A stretch of DNA of 64,000 nucleotides from Brevibacterium moorei (GCF_024580735.1 NZ_JANIJX010000003.1:1-64000), one strand, 5' to 3'. Shown: positions 27,854 through 38,300, counted from the first letter of the stretch. Numbers and translations: made by a program. The notes: generated by a model not told the origin, from the sequence alone.

Positions 27854-27880
27854 CTGGCACTCGAGTTGCATGAGTGCCAA
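27854..27880 (+). promoter_or_regulatory. CIRCE operator 1 (HrcA site)
   Basis: CTGGCACTC, nine bases, then GAGTGCCAA. The arms match the CIRCE consensus (TTAGCACTC-N9-GAGTGCTAA) with substitutions that keep most pairing. It lies upstream of groES and predicts HrcA repression of groESL. Confidence 0.85.
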
Positions 27881-27899
27881 GTCAGTCATAAAGTCGGAG

Positions 27900-27926
27900 T
27901 TAGCACACGAGCTCCGTGAGTGCTAA
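27900..27926 (+). promoter_or_regulatory. CIRCE operator 2 (HrcA site)
   Basis: TTAGCACAC, nine bases, then GAGTGCTAA; one mismatch to the CIRCE consensus in the left arm. It is the nearer of two sites, 176 bp before groES. The tandem arrangement suggests cooperative HrcA repression. Confidence 0.9.
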
Positions 27927-28101
27927 GTGGGATTCCACAGCACATCGGACCCGTCGGCACCCGCACAATCGCACCGTTCGGCACCCGCGACGACGAACGG
28001 ACCCGCGGCGCGGAGGCCTCGGCGTCCGACTCCGGGTCCCGCGTCGAACCACGGCCGCCCAGGCGGCCCACCACCTTATGAACATGAAGGAGTGTCCGAA
28101 C

Positions 28102-28395
28102 ATGTCGGTTAACATCAAGCCGCTCGAGGATCGGATCGTCATCCGCCAGCTCGAGGCCGAGCAGACCACAGCCTCCGGTCTGGTCATCCCCGACACCGCC
28201 AAGGAAAAGCCCCAGGAGGGCGAGGTCGTGGCAGTGGGCCCCGGCCGCGTCGCCGACAATGGCAACCGCATCGCCCTGGACGTCGCCGAGGGCGACAAGG
28301 TCATCTACTCGAAGTACGGCGGCACCGAGGTCAAGTTCGGTGGCGAGGAGTACCTGGTGCTCTCGGCCCGCGACGTGCTCGCGGTCATCGGCTGA
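28102..28395 (+). CDS. groS: co-chaperonin GroES
   Basis: GroES (97 aa, normal length) caps the GroEL chamber. The N-terminus [13 protein letters not shown] and the mobile-loop region [18 protein letters not shown] are typical, followed by [13 protein letters not shown] 28102 follows a GGAG box. It is first in the groES-groEL operon, downstream of two CIRCE operators, so heat-shock control through HrcA is expected. Confidence 0.97.
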   Translation: MSVNIKPLEDRIVIRQLEAEQTTASGLVIPDTAKEKPQEGEVVAVGPGRVADNGNRIALDVAEGDKVIYSKYGGTEVKFGGEEYLVLSARDVLAVIG

Positions 28396-28453
28396 GCCCG
28401 CTTCCACTGACCTACGTTTAACGACGTAAACGACAAGCAGAAGAGGAAGTTAG

Positions 28454-30049
<1,596 letters not shown>

Positions 30050-30093
30050 GTCGTAGCCTCTGAACCCCGTTCGGCCGTTCGCGGTCGGACTCC

Positions 30094-30146
30094 CGCCGAG
30101 GCCGTGCCCGGGTGACGGAATCCGTCACCCGGGCACGGCCTCGGCG
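30094..30146 (+). terminator. groESL terminator hairpin
   Basis: A very GC-rich perfect inverted repeat (CGCCGAGGCCGTGCCCGG and its complement) lies 45 bp after the groEL stop with a two-base loop. The T-run is weak, which is usual in actinomycetes. Confidence 0.8.
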
Positions 30147-30225
30147 TATATCATGTGAGCGTCACGAAAGGTCTGGTGAACAGACCTTCATATACGCTCG
30201 CACACCTCCGGGGGAATCACCTGAT

Positions 30226-31626
30226 ATGGCCACGGCACTTCACGCACGCAATGCGGCGATCAAATCGTTGGCGGACAACTCGATGCTCGGCCAGGACCAG
30301 CAGCTGGCCGGCATTCTCAATCTGGATGTGATCGAGGCCAGGATCGCCGATCTGAACAATGCGTTCGCAGGCGTTGACTCCGCTCTGCACACCGTGGCGT
30401 GCAAGGCCGTGACCATCATCCCCGTGCTGCGCTTCCTGGCCGAGCGGGGGATGGGCTGCGAGGTCGCGAGCCCCGGCGAATTCGCCATGGCCAAGGCCGC
30501 CGGTTTCGCCCCGGAGAAGATCGTGGTGGACTCCCCGGCGAAGACCCGGGCGGAACTGCGCGAGGCCCTGGAATTGGGCGCCTCGCTCAACATCGACTCG
30601 TACCAGGAAATGGGCCGGGTCGCGGCTCTGCGCGATGAACTGGCCGAATCCGGGGTGGGGCCGACGACCAGCCACATCGGCGTGCGCGTCAACCCCGTGG
30701 TGGGGGCCGGGTCGATCGGCCAGATGTCCACGGCGACGACCACCACGAAGTTCGGCATCGCCCTGTACGACGAGGACTCGCGCGAGCGGCTGGTCGCGGC
30801 GATCGTGGCGCGCCCGTGGATCCGACAGCTGCACGTGCACACCGGCTCCCAGGGCATCCCGCTGGAACTGGCAGCCGCCGGAATCAAGACCGTGGTGGGC
30901 CTGGCGAACGAGATCAACACCCGCGCCGGCCGGGATCAGATCGAACGCCTCGACGTGGGTGGTGGCCTGAGCGTGAACTTCACCTCCGAGGACGTGCTGC
31001 CGACCTTCCACGACTACGCCGACGTGCTCAAGCGCGAGGTCCCAGAACTGTTCAACGGCGACTTCCAGATCGTCACCGAGTTCGGCAGGTCCGTCCTGGC
31101 CAAGGCCGGCGATATCGCCACGCTCATCGAATACACCAAGGACGTGGGCCCGCGCCGCTTCGCGATCGGCCACGCCGGCGCCCAGACCGCGACCCGGACC
31201 GTGTTCGTGCCCGAGCACTGGCCGCTGCGCATCAGCGCCTATACGGCAGACGGATCGCCCAGCCAGGCGCCGCACACCGTGCAGGATCTGGCCGGCCCCT
31301 GTTGCTTCACCGGGGACATGATCGGCCGCGACTACGACGTGCCGGAATTCGCCCCCGGTGACATCGCGGTGGTCCACGACACCGGGGCTTACTACTTCTC
31401 CACGCCGTTCGCCTACAACGCGCTGCCGCGCCCGGCCGTCTACGCCTACCGCACCCGCCCAGTAGCCGCGGGAGTTGCAGGAGTCGCAGAGGCCTCGGCG
31501 CAGGGAGCCGAGGCCGCGGCAGCCGGAGCGGGCGAGGAGTTGGAGGTCGAGTGGACCCTGGTGCGCGCCCAGCAGACCCTGGCCGAACTCCTAGCCGAAG
31601 CCGGCGAGGACGTCACCCTCTCCTAG
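30226..31626 (+). CDS. PLP-dependent diaminopimelate/ornithine decarboxylase-like enzyme
   Basis: This fold-type III PLP decarboxylase has an alanine-racemase-like barrel plus a beta-sandwich. Key residues are the PLP lysine in VACKAVTIIP (Lys60), HVHTGSQG, DVGGGLSVNF, the C-F-T-G-D active-site segment and DTGAYYFSTPF near the C-terminus. The 466-aa size is above a usual LysA. The substrate is uncertain: this could be a diaminopimelate decarboxylase paralogue or another amino acid decarboxylase. ATG 30226 is used. Its stop codon is the insertion point of the mobile element: the gene now ends TCC-TAG, and rejoining the flanks would give TCC-TAA, so the product is unchanged. Confidence 0.8.
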   Translation: MATALHARNAAIKSLADNSMLGQDQQLAGILNLDVIEARIADLNNAFAGVDSALHTVACKAVTIIPVLRFLAERGMGCEVASPGEFAMAKAAGFAPEKIVVDSPAKTRAELREALELGASLNIDSYQEMGRVAALRDELAESGVGPTTSHIGVRVNPVVGAGSIGQMSTATTTTKFGIALYDEDSRERLVAAIVARPWIRQLHVHTGSQGIPLELAAAGIKTVVGLANEINTRAGRDQIERLDVGGGLSVNFTSEDVLPTFHDYADVLKREVPELFNGDFQIVTEFGRSVLAKAGDIATLIEYTKDVGPRRFAIGHAGAQTATRTVFVPEHWPLRISAYTADGSPSQAPHTVQDLAGPCCFTGDMIGRDYDVPEFAPGDIAVVHDTGAYYFSTPFAYNALPRPAVYAYRTRPVAAGVAGVAEASAQGAEAAAAGAGEELEVEWTLVRAQQTLAELLAEAGEDVTLS

Positions 31627-31652
31627 CCGAGGTGCCCTAAACGCACTCACCT
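31624..31652 (+). other. attL inner arm (P'), left element end
   Basis: It begins TAGCCGAGGT, then four variable bases, TAAACGCAC, two variable bases and ACCT. It is the inverted counterpart of 43039-43067. The first TAG is the stop codon of the upstream decarboxylase gene. The crossover is predicted at or beside the TA at 31624-31625. Confidence 0.75.
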
Positions 31653-31772
31653 GTGATCGTGCGCGTGTGCGCGGTTGTAGTTTACCGGTCGGTGAGAGTT
31701 CACTCGCGCGACCGACTGATCATCGCGGGCTGGACTGAGGGGTGTTTTTCGGACCGTGGTGAAAGGTGGTTT

Positions 31773-32657
31773 TCAGGCTGCTTGACTGCGGTTCGTGTAT
31801 TCGGCTTCCACCTCATTGGGGGTGCGGTACCCCAAGGATGAGTGGAGACGTTTCTGATTATATCGGAGTTCAATCCACCACACAATGTCGCGAATAGCTT
31901 TCTCCCGTGTGGGATACACCATTCGATGGACCCGCTCGTTCTTCAAGGTCGCATTGAAAGACTCCGCCCACGCATTGTCCCAGCACACCCCGGTCTTCCC
32001 GCACGAGGCGCGTATCCCATAATCACTCAACGTGTGTGCGAACGCCTCCGACGTGTATTGACTTCCCCTGTCCGAGTGAAAGATTGTCACACCCCGAGTA
32101 TGGGGACAATTCTTCACCGCCATGGTGAGTGCATCCTGGATGAGGGCGGTGCGCATGTGGTCCGCAATCGCGTACCCCACGACTTTCTTCGTGCAGCAAT
32201 CCAGCACTGTCGCCAGATAGCAGAACCCCACCCACGTCGGAATGTAGGTGATGTCCCCGACCCACTTGAGCCCGGGGGCATCCGCGTGGAAGTCCCGGCC
32301 CACCAGGTCCTCGCGCTCATCGATGTCTCCGGCGGGGATCGTGGTGCGCACCCGCAGGCGCGGCTGCACCGCCACCAAGCCTTCCTCCCGCATGATGGTG
32401 CGCACAGTGTCCTGGCACACCACCACGCCCATGCGTTCCAGCTCGGCGTGGATGCGCCGGTACCCATAGGTGGCATCCGACGCCTCGAAACTGGCTCGAA
32501 TACGGTGCGTGAGATCACTACGACGCACCTCGGCTTCAGAGACTGGTCGGATCTTCCAGTCCATGTACCCCGACTTCGACACCTCCAAACAGCGGCACAT
32601 CAAAGTGATCGCGTAATTGCCTTCTTCACTCAAGATGAACGCATACCGCGCGCTCAC
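31773..32657 (-). CDS. IS3-family transposase OrfB (copy 1)
   Basis: This is the 294-aa catalytic half of the transposase. The DDE residues are Asp135 (WVGDITYIPT), Asp196 (FHSDRGSQY) and Glu232 (NAWAESFNA), with 35 residues between the last two, as in IS3 elements; an N-terminal HTH_21 segment YGYRRIHAEL is also present. GTG 32657 overlaps the orfA stop by 4 nt. It is more likely made as an OrfAB fusion by a -1 frameshift at A7 (32687-32693). Confidence 0.95.
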   Translation of the reverse strand: MSARYAFILSEEGNYAITLMCRCLEVSKSGYMDWKIRPVSEAEVRRSDLTHRIRASFEASDATYGYRRIHAELERMGVVVCQDTVRTIMREEGLVAVQPRLRVRTTIPAGDIDEREDLVGRDFHADAPGLKWVGDITYIPTWVGFCYLATVLDCCTKKVVGYAIADHMRTALIQDALTMAVKNCPHTRGVTIFHSDRGSQYTSEAFAHTLSDYGIRASCGKTGVCWDNAWAESFNATLKNERVHRMVYPTREKAIRDIVWWIELRYNQKRLHSSLGYRTPNEVEAEYTNRSQAA

Positions 32658-32938
32658 TGATCTTCCTTCGCGAAGAAGGCTGCTACTTTTTTTAGGAACT
32701 CATTCTCGAGTCGTAGCTCGCGGTTCTCCTTGCGGATTCTCTTCAGTTCCGCTGATTCCACGACCTCTCCCGAATCCGACACCTCGGGGTGAGCAGCCCG
32801 GTACTTCTTCACCCACAATCCCACCGTCTGGGACACCAGCCCATAGGACTGTGCCACCGAACTGATCGTCCGATCCTTGTTGATCACTTCAAGGACAACC
32901 TGCTCCTTGAAATCATCACTGTACTTGCCGGAACTCAT
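32654..32938 (-). CDS. IS3-family transposase OrfA (copy 1)
   Basis: This 94-aa HTH_Tnp_1 protein (YSDDFKEQVVLEV, TISSVAQSYGLVSQTVGLWVKKY) binds the IS ends. A Leu/Glu/Lys-rich coiled-coil follows (ELKRIRKENRELRLENEFLKK). Codons CTA-AAA-AAA-G form an A7 slippery run; slipping by -1 reads directly into orfB. Confidence 0.95.
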   Translation of the reverse strand: MSSGKYSDDFKEQVVLEVINKDRTISSVAQSYGLVSQTVGLWVKKYRAAHPEVSDSGEVVESAELKRIRKENRELRLENEFLKKVAAFFAKEDQ

Positions 32939-33017
32939 GAATCAATCCTACCGTTCCCCCGAAACACCAGACTTTCACCCGAAGTCCGAGAACAACCACT
33001 CACTCCAGGCAGCGAGA

Positions 33018-33827
33018 TCATGAATCGTTAGACCGTGGTCGTGTTTGGTGGGTTTTGAGTGGTGGCTGCTCAGGCATCGCGTTCCAGACTCCGGCCCACT
33101 GCTCTGGTGTCAGGTCTCGCGGCAACGCGCGTGTGTCGATGCCACTCTGCCTCAAGAGTTGCTTGGCTTGTCCAGGATCGAGGCGGCCCGCGTTCGCGAT
33201 GATGCGCTCGAGGGTTCCGCCTCGACCGGTGAACACCGCGCGTACGAACTGTTCGTACCGGCTGCGCTGTGAACCGGGAACGAGAGGATGGTTGCGTCTA
33301 CTGATCTGGATGATGCCCCCATCAACGCTGGGGCGTGGGCGAAAACCCCAGGAGGGAACCCGGCCGTGGAGGTCGAAGGTAAACCAGGGCGCAGTCTGCG
33401 CAGTCAGCATGGTGGAGCCACCGATCCCGCAGCGCTTGCGTGCGACCTCCCATTGAGTGAGGAGCACGGCCTCGGTCCAGGTGCCGCCCCGGAGAAGCCG
33501 TCGCAGAATCGGAGTGGTGAGGTGGAAAGGGATGTTCCCTACGATCACGGGATGGTCGAGAGGAACGGTGAGCGCGTCGGCGTGATTGATCGTCACGCCT
33601 GGCAGTGCGCTTTGGAGGCTTGCGATCCGATGCTCGTCGATGTCGATCGCAGTCACTGGCCTGCCGAGTTGCGCGAGAGGCCTCGTGAGTGCACCGGCTC
33701 CAGCGCCGAGTTCAAGGATCGGCCCCTTCGTCGCCGTAACGAGGGCTGTGATCTTGCTGATAGTGGGTGTGTGGGTGAGGAAGTTCTGGCCGAGTTCGTG
33801 TCGGCCGCCGTGGGATGAACGAGGCAT
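33018..33827 (-). CDS. erm: 23S rRNA (adenine-N6) methyltransferase, Erm family
   Basis: Erm methylates A2058 of 23S rRNA and gives resistance to macrolides, lincosamides and streptogramin B. The 269-aa protein has GRHELGQNFL at 8-17, the SAM motif ILELGAGAGALT at 37-48, IDIDEHRI, and the catalytic N-I-P-F motif at 98-101 (IVGNIPFHLTTPILRRLL). The short basic C-tail and the GRHELGQNFL start fit the actinobacterial (Erm(X)-like) branch; the exact Erm class cannot be assigned without an identity search. A GGAG box 8 nt before ATG 33827 lies in the 3' arm of a hairpin, typical of translational attenuation. IS copies flank it on both sides. Confidence 0.93.
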   Translation of the reverse strand: MPRSSHGGRHELGQNFLTHTPTISKITALVTATKGPILELGAGAGALTRPLAQLGRPVTAIDIDEHRIASLQSALPGVTINHADALTVPLDHPVIVGNIPFHLTTPILRRLLRGGTWTEAVLLTQWEVARKRCGIGGSTMLTAQTAPWFTFDLHGRVPSWGFRPRPSVDGGIIQISRRNHPLVPGSQRSRYEQFVRAVFTGRGGTLERIIANAGRLDPGQAKQLLRQSGIDTRALPRDLTPEQWAGVWNAMPEQPPLKTHQTRPRSNDS

Positions 33828-33831
33828 GTTC

Positions 33832-33915
33832 GCGCTCCAAGAAAGAAGGATGGAGCGCCTCGGAAACAGGGCAGAGCACAGAGAAAAAATGGGTGCGCAA
33901 GATCGCCGTTCCGAG
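33832..33915 (-). promoter_or_regulatory. erm attenuator hairpins (proximal part)
   Basis: On the erm strand, CTCGGAA (33909-33915) can pair with TTCCGAG (33859-33865). Downstream, GCGCTCCA (33851-33858) pairs with TGGAGCGC (33832-33839), which contains the erm ribosome-binding site. Removing the IS at 33927-35203 brings a third partner, TCCGAGA (35208-35214), next to TCTCGGA. The alternatives are mutually exclusive, as expected for an erm attenuator. Confidence 0.75.
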
Positions 33916-33968
33916 ACGCGAATGGTTGGACTGAGGGGTGTTTTTCGGACCGTGGTGAAAGGTGGTTT

Positions 33969-34853
33969 TCAGGCTGCTTGACTGCGGTTCGTGTATTCGG
34001 CTTCCACCTCATTGGGGGTGCGGTACCCCAAGGATGAGTGGAGACGTTTCTGATTATATCGGAGTTCAATCCACCACACAATGTCGCGAATAGCTTTCTC
34101 CCGTGTGGGATACACCATTCGATGGACCCGCTCGTTCTTCAAGGTCGCATTGAAAGACTCCGCCCACGCATTGTCCCAGCACACCCCGGTCTTCCCGCAC
34201 GAGGCGCGTATCCCATAATCACTCAACGTGTGTGCGAACGCCTCCGACGTGTATTGACTTCCCCTGTCCGAGTGAAAGATTGTCACACCCCGAGTATGGG
34301 GACAATTCTTCACCGCCATGGTGAGTGCATCCTGGATGAGGGCGGTGCGCATGTGGTCCGCAATCGCGTACCCCACGACTTTCTTCGTGCAGCAATCCAG
34401 CACTGTCGCCAGATAGCAGAACCCCACCCACGTCGGAATGTAGGTGATGTCCCCGACCCACTTGAGCCCGGGGGCATCCGCGTGGAAGTCCCGGCCCACC
34501 AGGTCCTCGCGCTCATCGATGTCTCCGGCGGGGATCGTGGTGCGCACCCGCAGGCGCGGCTGCACCGCCACCAAGCCTTCCTCCCGCATGATGGTGCGCA
34601 CAGTGTCCTGGCACACCACCACGCCCATGCGTTCCAGCTCGGCGTGGATGCGCCGGTACCCATAGGTGGCATCCGACGCCTCGAAACTGGCTCGAATACG
34701 GTGCGTGAGATCACTACGACGCACCTCGGCTTCAGAGACTGGTCGGATCTTCCAGTCCATGTACCCCGACTTCGACACCTCCAAACAGCGGCACATCAAA
34801 GTGATCGCGTAATTGCCTTCTTCACTCAAGATGAACGCATACCGCGCGCTCAC
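33969..34853 (-). CDS. IS3-family transposase OrfB (copy 2)
   Basis: Protein identical to the OrfB of copy 1 (294 aa, Asp135-Asp196-Glu232). It lies directly upstream of and parallel to erm, so read-through of this gene would produce erm mRNA. Confidence 0.95.
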   Translation of the reverse strand: MSARYAFILSEEGNYAITLMCRCLEVSKSGYMDWKIRPVSEAEVRRSDLTHRIRASFEASDATYGYRRIHAELERMGVVVCQDTVRTIMREEGLVAVQPRLRVRTTIPAGDIDEREDLVGRDFHADAPGLKWVGDITYIPTWVGFCYLATVLDCCTKKVVGYAIADHMRTALIQDALTMAVKNCPHTRGVTIFHSDRGSQYTSEAFAHTLSDYGIRASCGKTGVCWDNAWAESFNATLKNERVHRMVYPTREKAIRDIVWWIELRYNQKRLHSSLGYRTPNEVEAEYTNRSQAA

Positions 34854-35134
34854 TGATCTTCCTTCGCGAAGAAGGCTGCTACTTTTTTTAGGAACTCATT
34901 CTCGAGTCGTAGCTCGCGGTTCTCCTTGCGGATTCTCTTCAGTTCCGCTGATTCCACGACCTCTCCCGAATCCGACACCTCGGGGTGAGCAGCCCGGTAC
35001 TTCTTCACCCACAATCCCACCGTCTGGGACACCAGCCCATAGGACTGTGCCACCGAACTGATCGTCCGATCCTTGTTGATCACTTCAAGGACAACCTGCT
35101 CCTTGAAATCATCACTGTACTTGCCGGAACTCAT
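34850..35134 (-). CDS. IS3-family transposase OrfA (copy 2)
   Basis: Protein identical to the OrfA of copy 1 (94 aa, HTH plus leucine-rich coiled coil). The A7 slippery run is at 34883-34889. The gene is downstream of the original erm leader promoter, so that promoter may now also transcribe the transposase. Confidence 0.95.
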   Translation of the reverse strand: MSSGKYSDDFKEQVVLEVINKDRTISSVAQSYGLVSQTVGLWVKKYRAAHPEVSDSGEVVESAELKRIRKENRELRLENEFLKKVAAFFAKEDQ

Positions 35135-35249
35135 GAATCAATCCTACCGTTCCCCCGAAACACCAGACTTTCACCCGAAGTCCGAGAACAACCACTCACT
35201 CCAGGTCTCTCGGATGGACGACGCGCGAAGCGTTCAGCGAGGCGCGCCG

Positions 35250-35315
35250 TTAGGCGCGGCGGTCGCGGACAGCAAGCGTGTGCGTCGCAGCGAACACGCA
35301 AATCAAGTTACCCAT
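35250..35315 (-). CDS. erm leader peptide, 21 aa
   Basis: This short ORF has 21 sense codons and starts M-G-N-L-I-C-V-F-A-A-T. The start recalls the stalling segment of known erm leader peptides such as ErmCL (M-G-I-F-S-I-F-V-I-S), although real homology cannot be claimed. A TATGAT -10 box ends 7 nt before the ATG, which suggests a leaderless transcript. It now lies 1.4 kb from erm because of IS copy 2; before that insertion the ORF end was about 140 nt from the erm start. Confidence 0.55.
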   Translation of the reverse strand: MGNLICVFAATHTLAVRDRRA

Positions 35316-35322
35316 GCCAAGC

Positions 35323-35348
35323 ATCATACCCGACGCCAGGATAGGTCA
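35323..35348 (-). promoter_or_regulatory. probable erm leader promoter
   Basis: The -10 is TATGAT (35323-35328, minus strand). A TGAC-containing -35-like element lies 15-16 nt upstream and is weak. The spacing to the leader ATG predicts transcription starting at or next to the start codon. Confidence 0.45.
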
Positions 35349-35375
35349 TGTGGACCACAGGAACTGCGTGACTGA

Positions 35376-38300
35376 TCACAGGCCGCGCGCTGGTCCCTCG
35401 CGGCGCGGGTCATAGCGTTGGGGATCGTTCGCAAACGGACTATGCAGTTGCCTGGCCCGTTCCGTTGCCTGCTGCCGACCACGCTCCTGCTCGGCGCGCT
35501 TCGTCTCGATGAGCTTGGCGGCGACGTTCGTCGGGAGGCTGCGGAGTTCTGCACTCTCGACGCGAAGGAAGTCTGCGCGGGTGCGAGCATCGCGGGCATT
35601 GCGTCGAGGGTTGAGGGCGCGCATCCCGTACTGGTGAGCGCGGGCATTCTCAGCCCCGTACTCGCTTGCCAAGAGCGCCAGCCGTTCGTTGCGGTGACGG
35701 TCAACCGTTGTGGTTCGTTCGGTGCGCGCGGTTTCGACAGCTTGGTTGGCTTCGCTCACGCGGGGATCGGCTTCTGCTCGCCGCTCCGCGACCTGTGTAG
35801 CCCATTCGGGTAGTGCGCTGCGGGTTCGTGGCGGTTCGGCGTCCCACTCATCGCGAAGGTGTACTCGGATGGTTGCTGCTTGTTCGCTGGCGGCGCGGTG
35901 CTCGTCGCGGGCCTTACGCCGCCCGAATCGCCCGACAGTGGCGAGGCGTGTGCTCGCTGTCCTCTCTGCTTCTACTCTGGCAAGGTACGTCGCTCCGTCT
36001 TGTTCGGCTTGCTTGGTGAGGGGCGCGGCGACCTTGGCACGCACCCGCGCGGCCTCTTCCTCGGCCTGGCGAAGCGCGGCGGTGCTCTCGTCGCTCTCGG
36101 CCCGGTGCGCAGCGCGTTGGGCATCGAGCCGGTTGGCGGCCTGCTCCCATCGATCCGCATGCCGCTCAGCACGTTCGGCTTCCCTGTCGAGTCTGGCGAG
36201 TTCTTCGGTGACGCGCTGGATCGGGCCGTCCTTGACGATGCCACGCACGGCTTCGGCGGCTTGTGCGGTGGCGTGGTCGAGGCCCCGGTCTGCGGGATCG
36301 CGCTCCGTCGCTGCAACGAACTGCGCCCGAGCCTCCGCCATATCCTCGGCAACAACGTGCAGCCAGTTGTGCTCGCGGCCTCGGGTCATGCCAACGTAGA
36401 CGCCTGCCGCGCTCGTCGCCTCAGTCAGCATCGTGTGGGAGGCGTTGACGGTTGCGCCCTGGACGCCGTACGCGGTTGCTGCGTAGGACAGGTGCGCGTG
36501 TTCACTCACGTACTCAGGCGGGAGGGCGACGGTGCGGGGGTTCCTGCGCCCGCTGCCGGTCTCGCGGGCGTACACGGTGCCATTACCAGCGACGTGCTGC
36601 ACGATCCATTGCTGCCGGTTCGCCACGCCAAGCGCGGGGTCGTTCCTCCTCGTCTGGATCAGATCACCCCGACCGATAGGCAGCTCGTCGCTGCCGGTCG
36701 CCGTGATCGTGTCATCAACCTCGCCTCGCTCGACCCGCCCCATGCGGATGCGCTCGTTCAACGCCGCTGCCTTGTCGTTCGAGGCGACCGTGATCGCCTC
36801 ACCCTCAGTAGCTTGCTCTGTGATGTGCTGCTGGGCTTGTTCCTCGTCCGCGTGCAGTATCACGAGGCCCATGGCAGTGAGCCGGTCGAACACCTCGCCG
36901 GGGTTCTCCCGGTCGCGCATCGTCAGCGTGAGTGTCGCGTACTCGGCGTCGGCGAACCGGTGCAGCTCGGTCATGTCGTATGTACGGCCCCTGATCTGTG
37001 CGGCCATGTCGAGTACCCCGCCCCGACCGACAGCGGGGAGTTGGGCACGGTCGCCGACAAGCGCGACGGTCGCTCCGGCTTCGGTGGTGATGGTGAGGAG
37101 GGCGTGGGCGGTGTCTTGGTCGAGCATCCCGGCCTCGTCCACGATTACCCGTTCACCCCGCGACAGCACAGCATCGTCGGGCGGGCCGGTGAAGGTGCGC
37201 CCGGTGTCGGGGTCAGCGTCGCCAGGGTGTAGGCGTGTCCATACGCCATCGGAGTTCCATCGCCATCCGTGCGCATGTACGAGCGCCGCAACGCTCGTTG
37301 CGGGGATGCCGAGTTCTTCGTGCGCGACCTGCGCCGCGCGCAGCGTCGGTGCAACCACCCGTGACGCCCTGCTGTGCTGGGCGGCGACGTCGATGGCGGT
37401 GCGCAGCATCGTCGTCTTCCCGCTGCCCGCAGCACCCTCCACGATCACCAACGGGTCAGATGATGCAACCGCAGCAGCAGCGACCGCCTGCCCTTTGTTC
37501 AGCCCCGCTACTTGTGCGGCGTCGGTCATGTCCGGGTGCTTCGATTCTTGCTCTGGGGTGGTGGCGGCGAAGCGGTCGCGGAGCGCGGTTTCGGCGGCGA
37601 TCACGGTGAGGCTGGTCAGGTGCGCGACATGTTCCGGCGTCGCCGCACCCGGTGGCAGGACGGAGAAGCAATCCGAGACCGCAAGGTCGGTCGCTATCTT
37701 GATGAACTCGCGCAGCTCGGCAGGTGTTGCTTGCACTCCGTGTTCGGTGGTGATGCGGGTGACGTGCTCCTGCATGCTGTGTTTCGTCCATGCTGATGAT
37801 GCGGCGGCGCAGCGATCCAGTGCCCGTGATGCAACCTCCTGCACCGCAAGTTCATCCAACTGCACCGGGCGCTGCACGGTGCTGCGTCGAGGTGCAGCGG
37901 GGTCGTATCCGGCGTCGCGGAGTTCCTGCACCCACCACTGCTCGTTCTTCAAATCAGTCGGCTTCTTCCCTGGCCGCTTGTGTGTCCAGGCGATGCCCTG
38001 CAACTTCGCGGTCATGATCGGGCCGAGAGCTTCGCCGGGGTGCTCTGTTTCCCATTCGGCTTCGAGCCGGACGAGGTTGCGTCTGATCTGCGCAGACCGC
38101 TTCGACATCACCCCATTGAATGGCTGCAACTCAACTACCTCGCCGGAGACGGGATCGAGGGTCAGGCCATGCTCTGCGAGGGTTTGCGCGAGGTGTGGGT
38201 GCGCGGCGATGACCGCGGTTCCGAGGGCGCGGATCGCGCCTTGCTGCTTGAACAACGCCGCCGTATCCAGTGCCCGCCACTTCCCAGCCGCAAACACCCG

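Larger units (their letters stand above)
31731..33007 (-). mobile_element. IS3-family insertion sequence, copy 1 (1277 bp)
   Basis: The ends are TGGACTGAGGGGTG at the left and, on the other strand, TGGAGTGAGTGGTTG at the right: imperfect terminal inverted repeats with the TGG...CCA termini seen here in both copies. It is flanked by a 3-bp duplication GGC (31728-31730 and 33008-33010). It carries orfA and orfB on the minus strand and matches the copy at 33927-35203 at an exact offset of 2196 bp. It lies 10 bp beyond the erm stop codon. Confidence 0.95.
33927..35203 (-). mobile_element. IS3-family insertion sequence, copy 2 (1277 bp)
   Basis: Apparently identical to copy 1, with the same terminal repeats. 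It is flanked by its own 3-bp duplication GGT (33924-33926 and 35204-35206). It is inserted in the erm leader region, between the leader peptide and the ribosome-binding-site hairpin, in the same direction as erm. Confidence 0.95.

Noticed and set aside
33018..33827. Housekeeping RsmA/KsgA dimethyltransferase (often found after tatD in actinobacteria)
   Set aside because: The GRHELGQNFL start, I-V-G-N-I-P-F motif, basic tail, attenuator upstream and location inside a mobile element fit Erm, and it is not next to tatD or ispE.
33712..33900. TTG-started ORF of 63 codons overlapping the erm start as the leader peptide
   Set aside because: It has no ribosome-binding site, runs far into erm in another frame, and includes both stems; the 21-codon ORF at 35250-35315 with its own promoter is the better leader candidate.
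31731..35203. IS-erm-IS read as a functional composite transposon
   Set aside because: Each IS has its own 3-bp target duplication (GGC and GGT), so the unit did not arrive as one transposition; it was built inside the mobile element.
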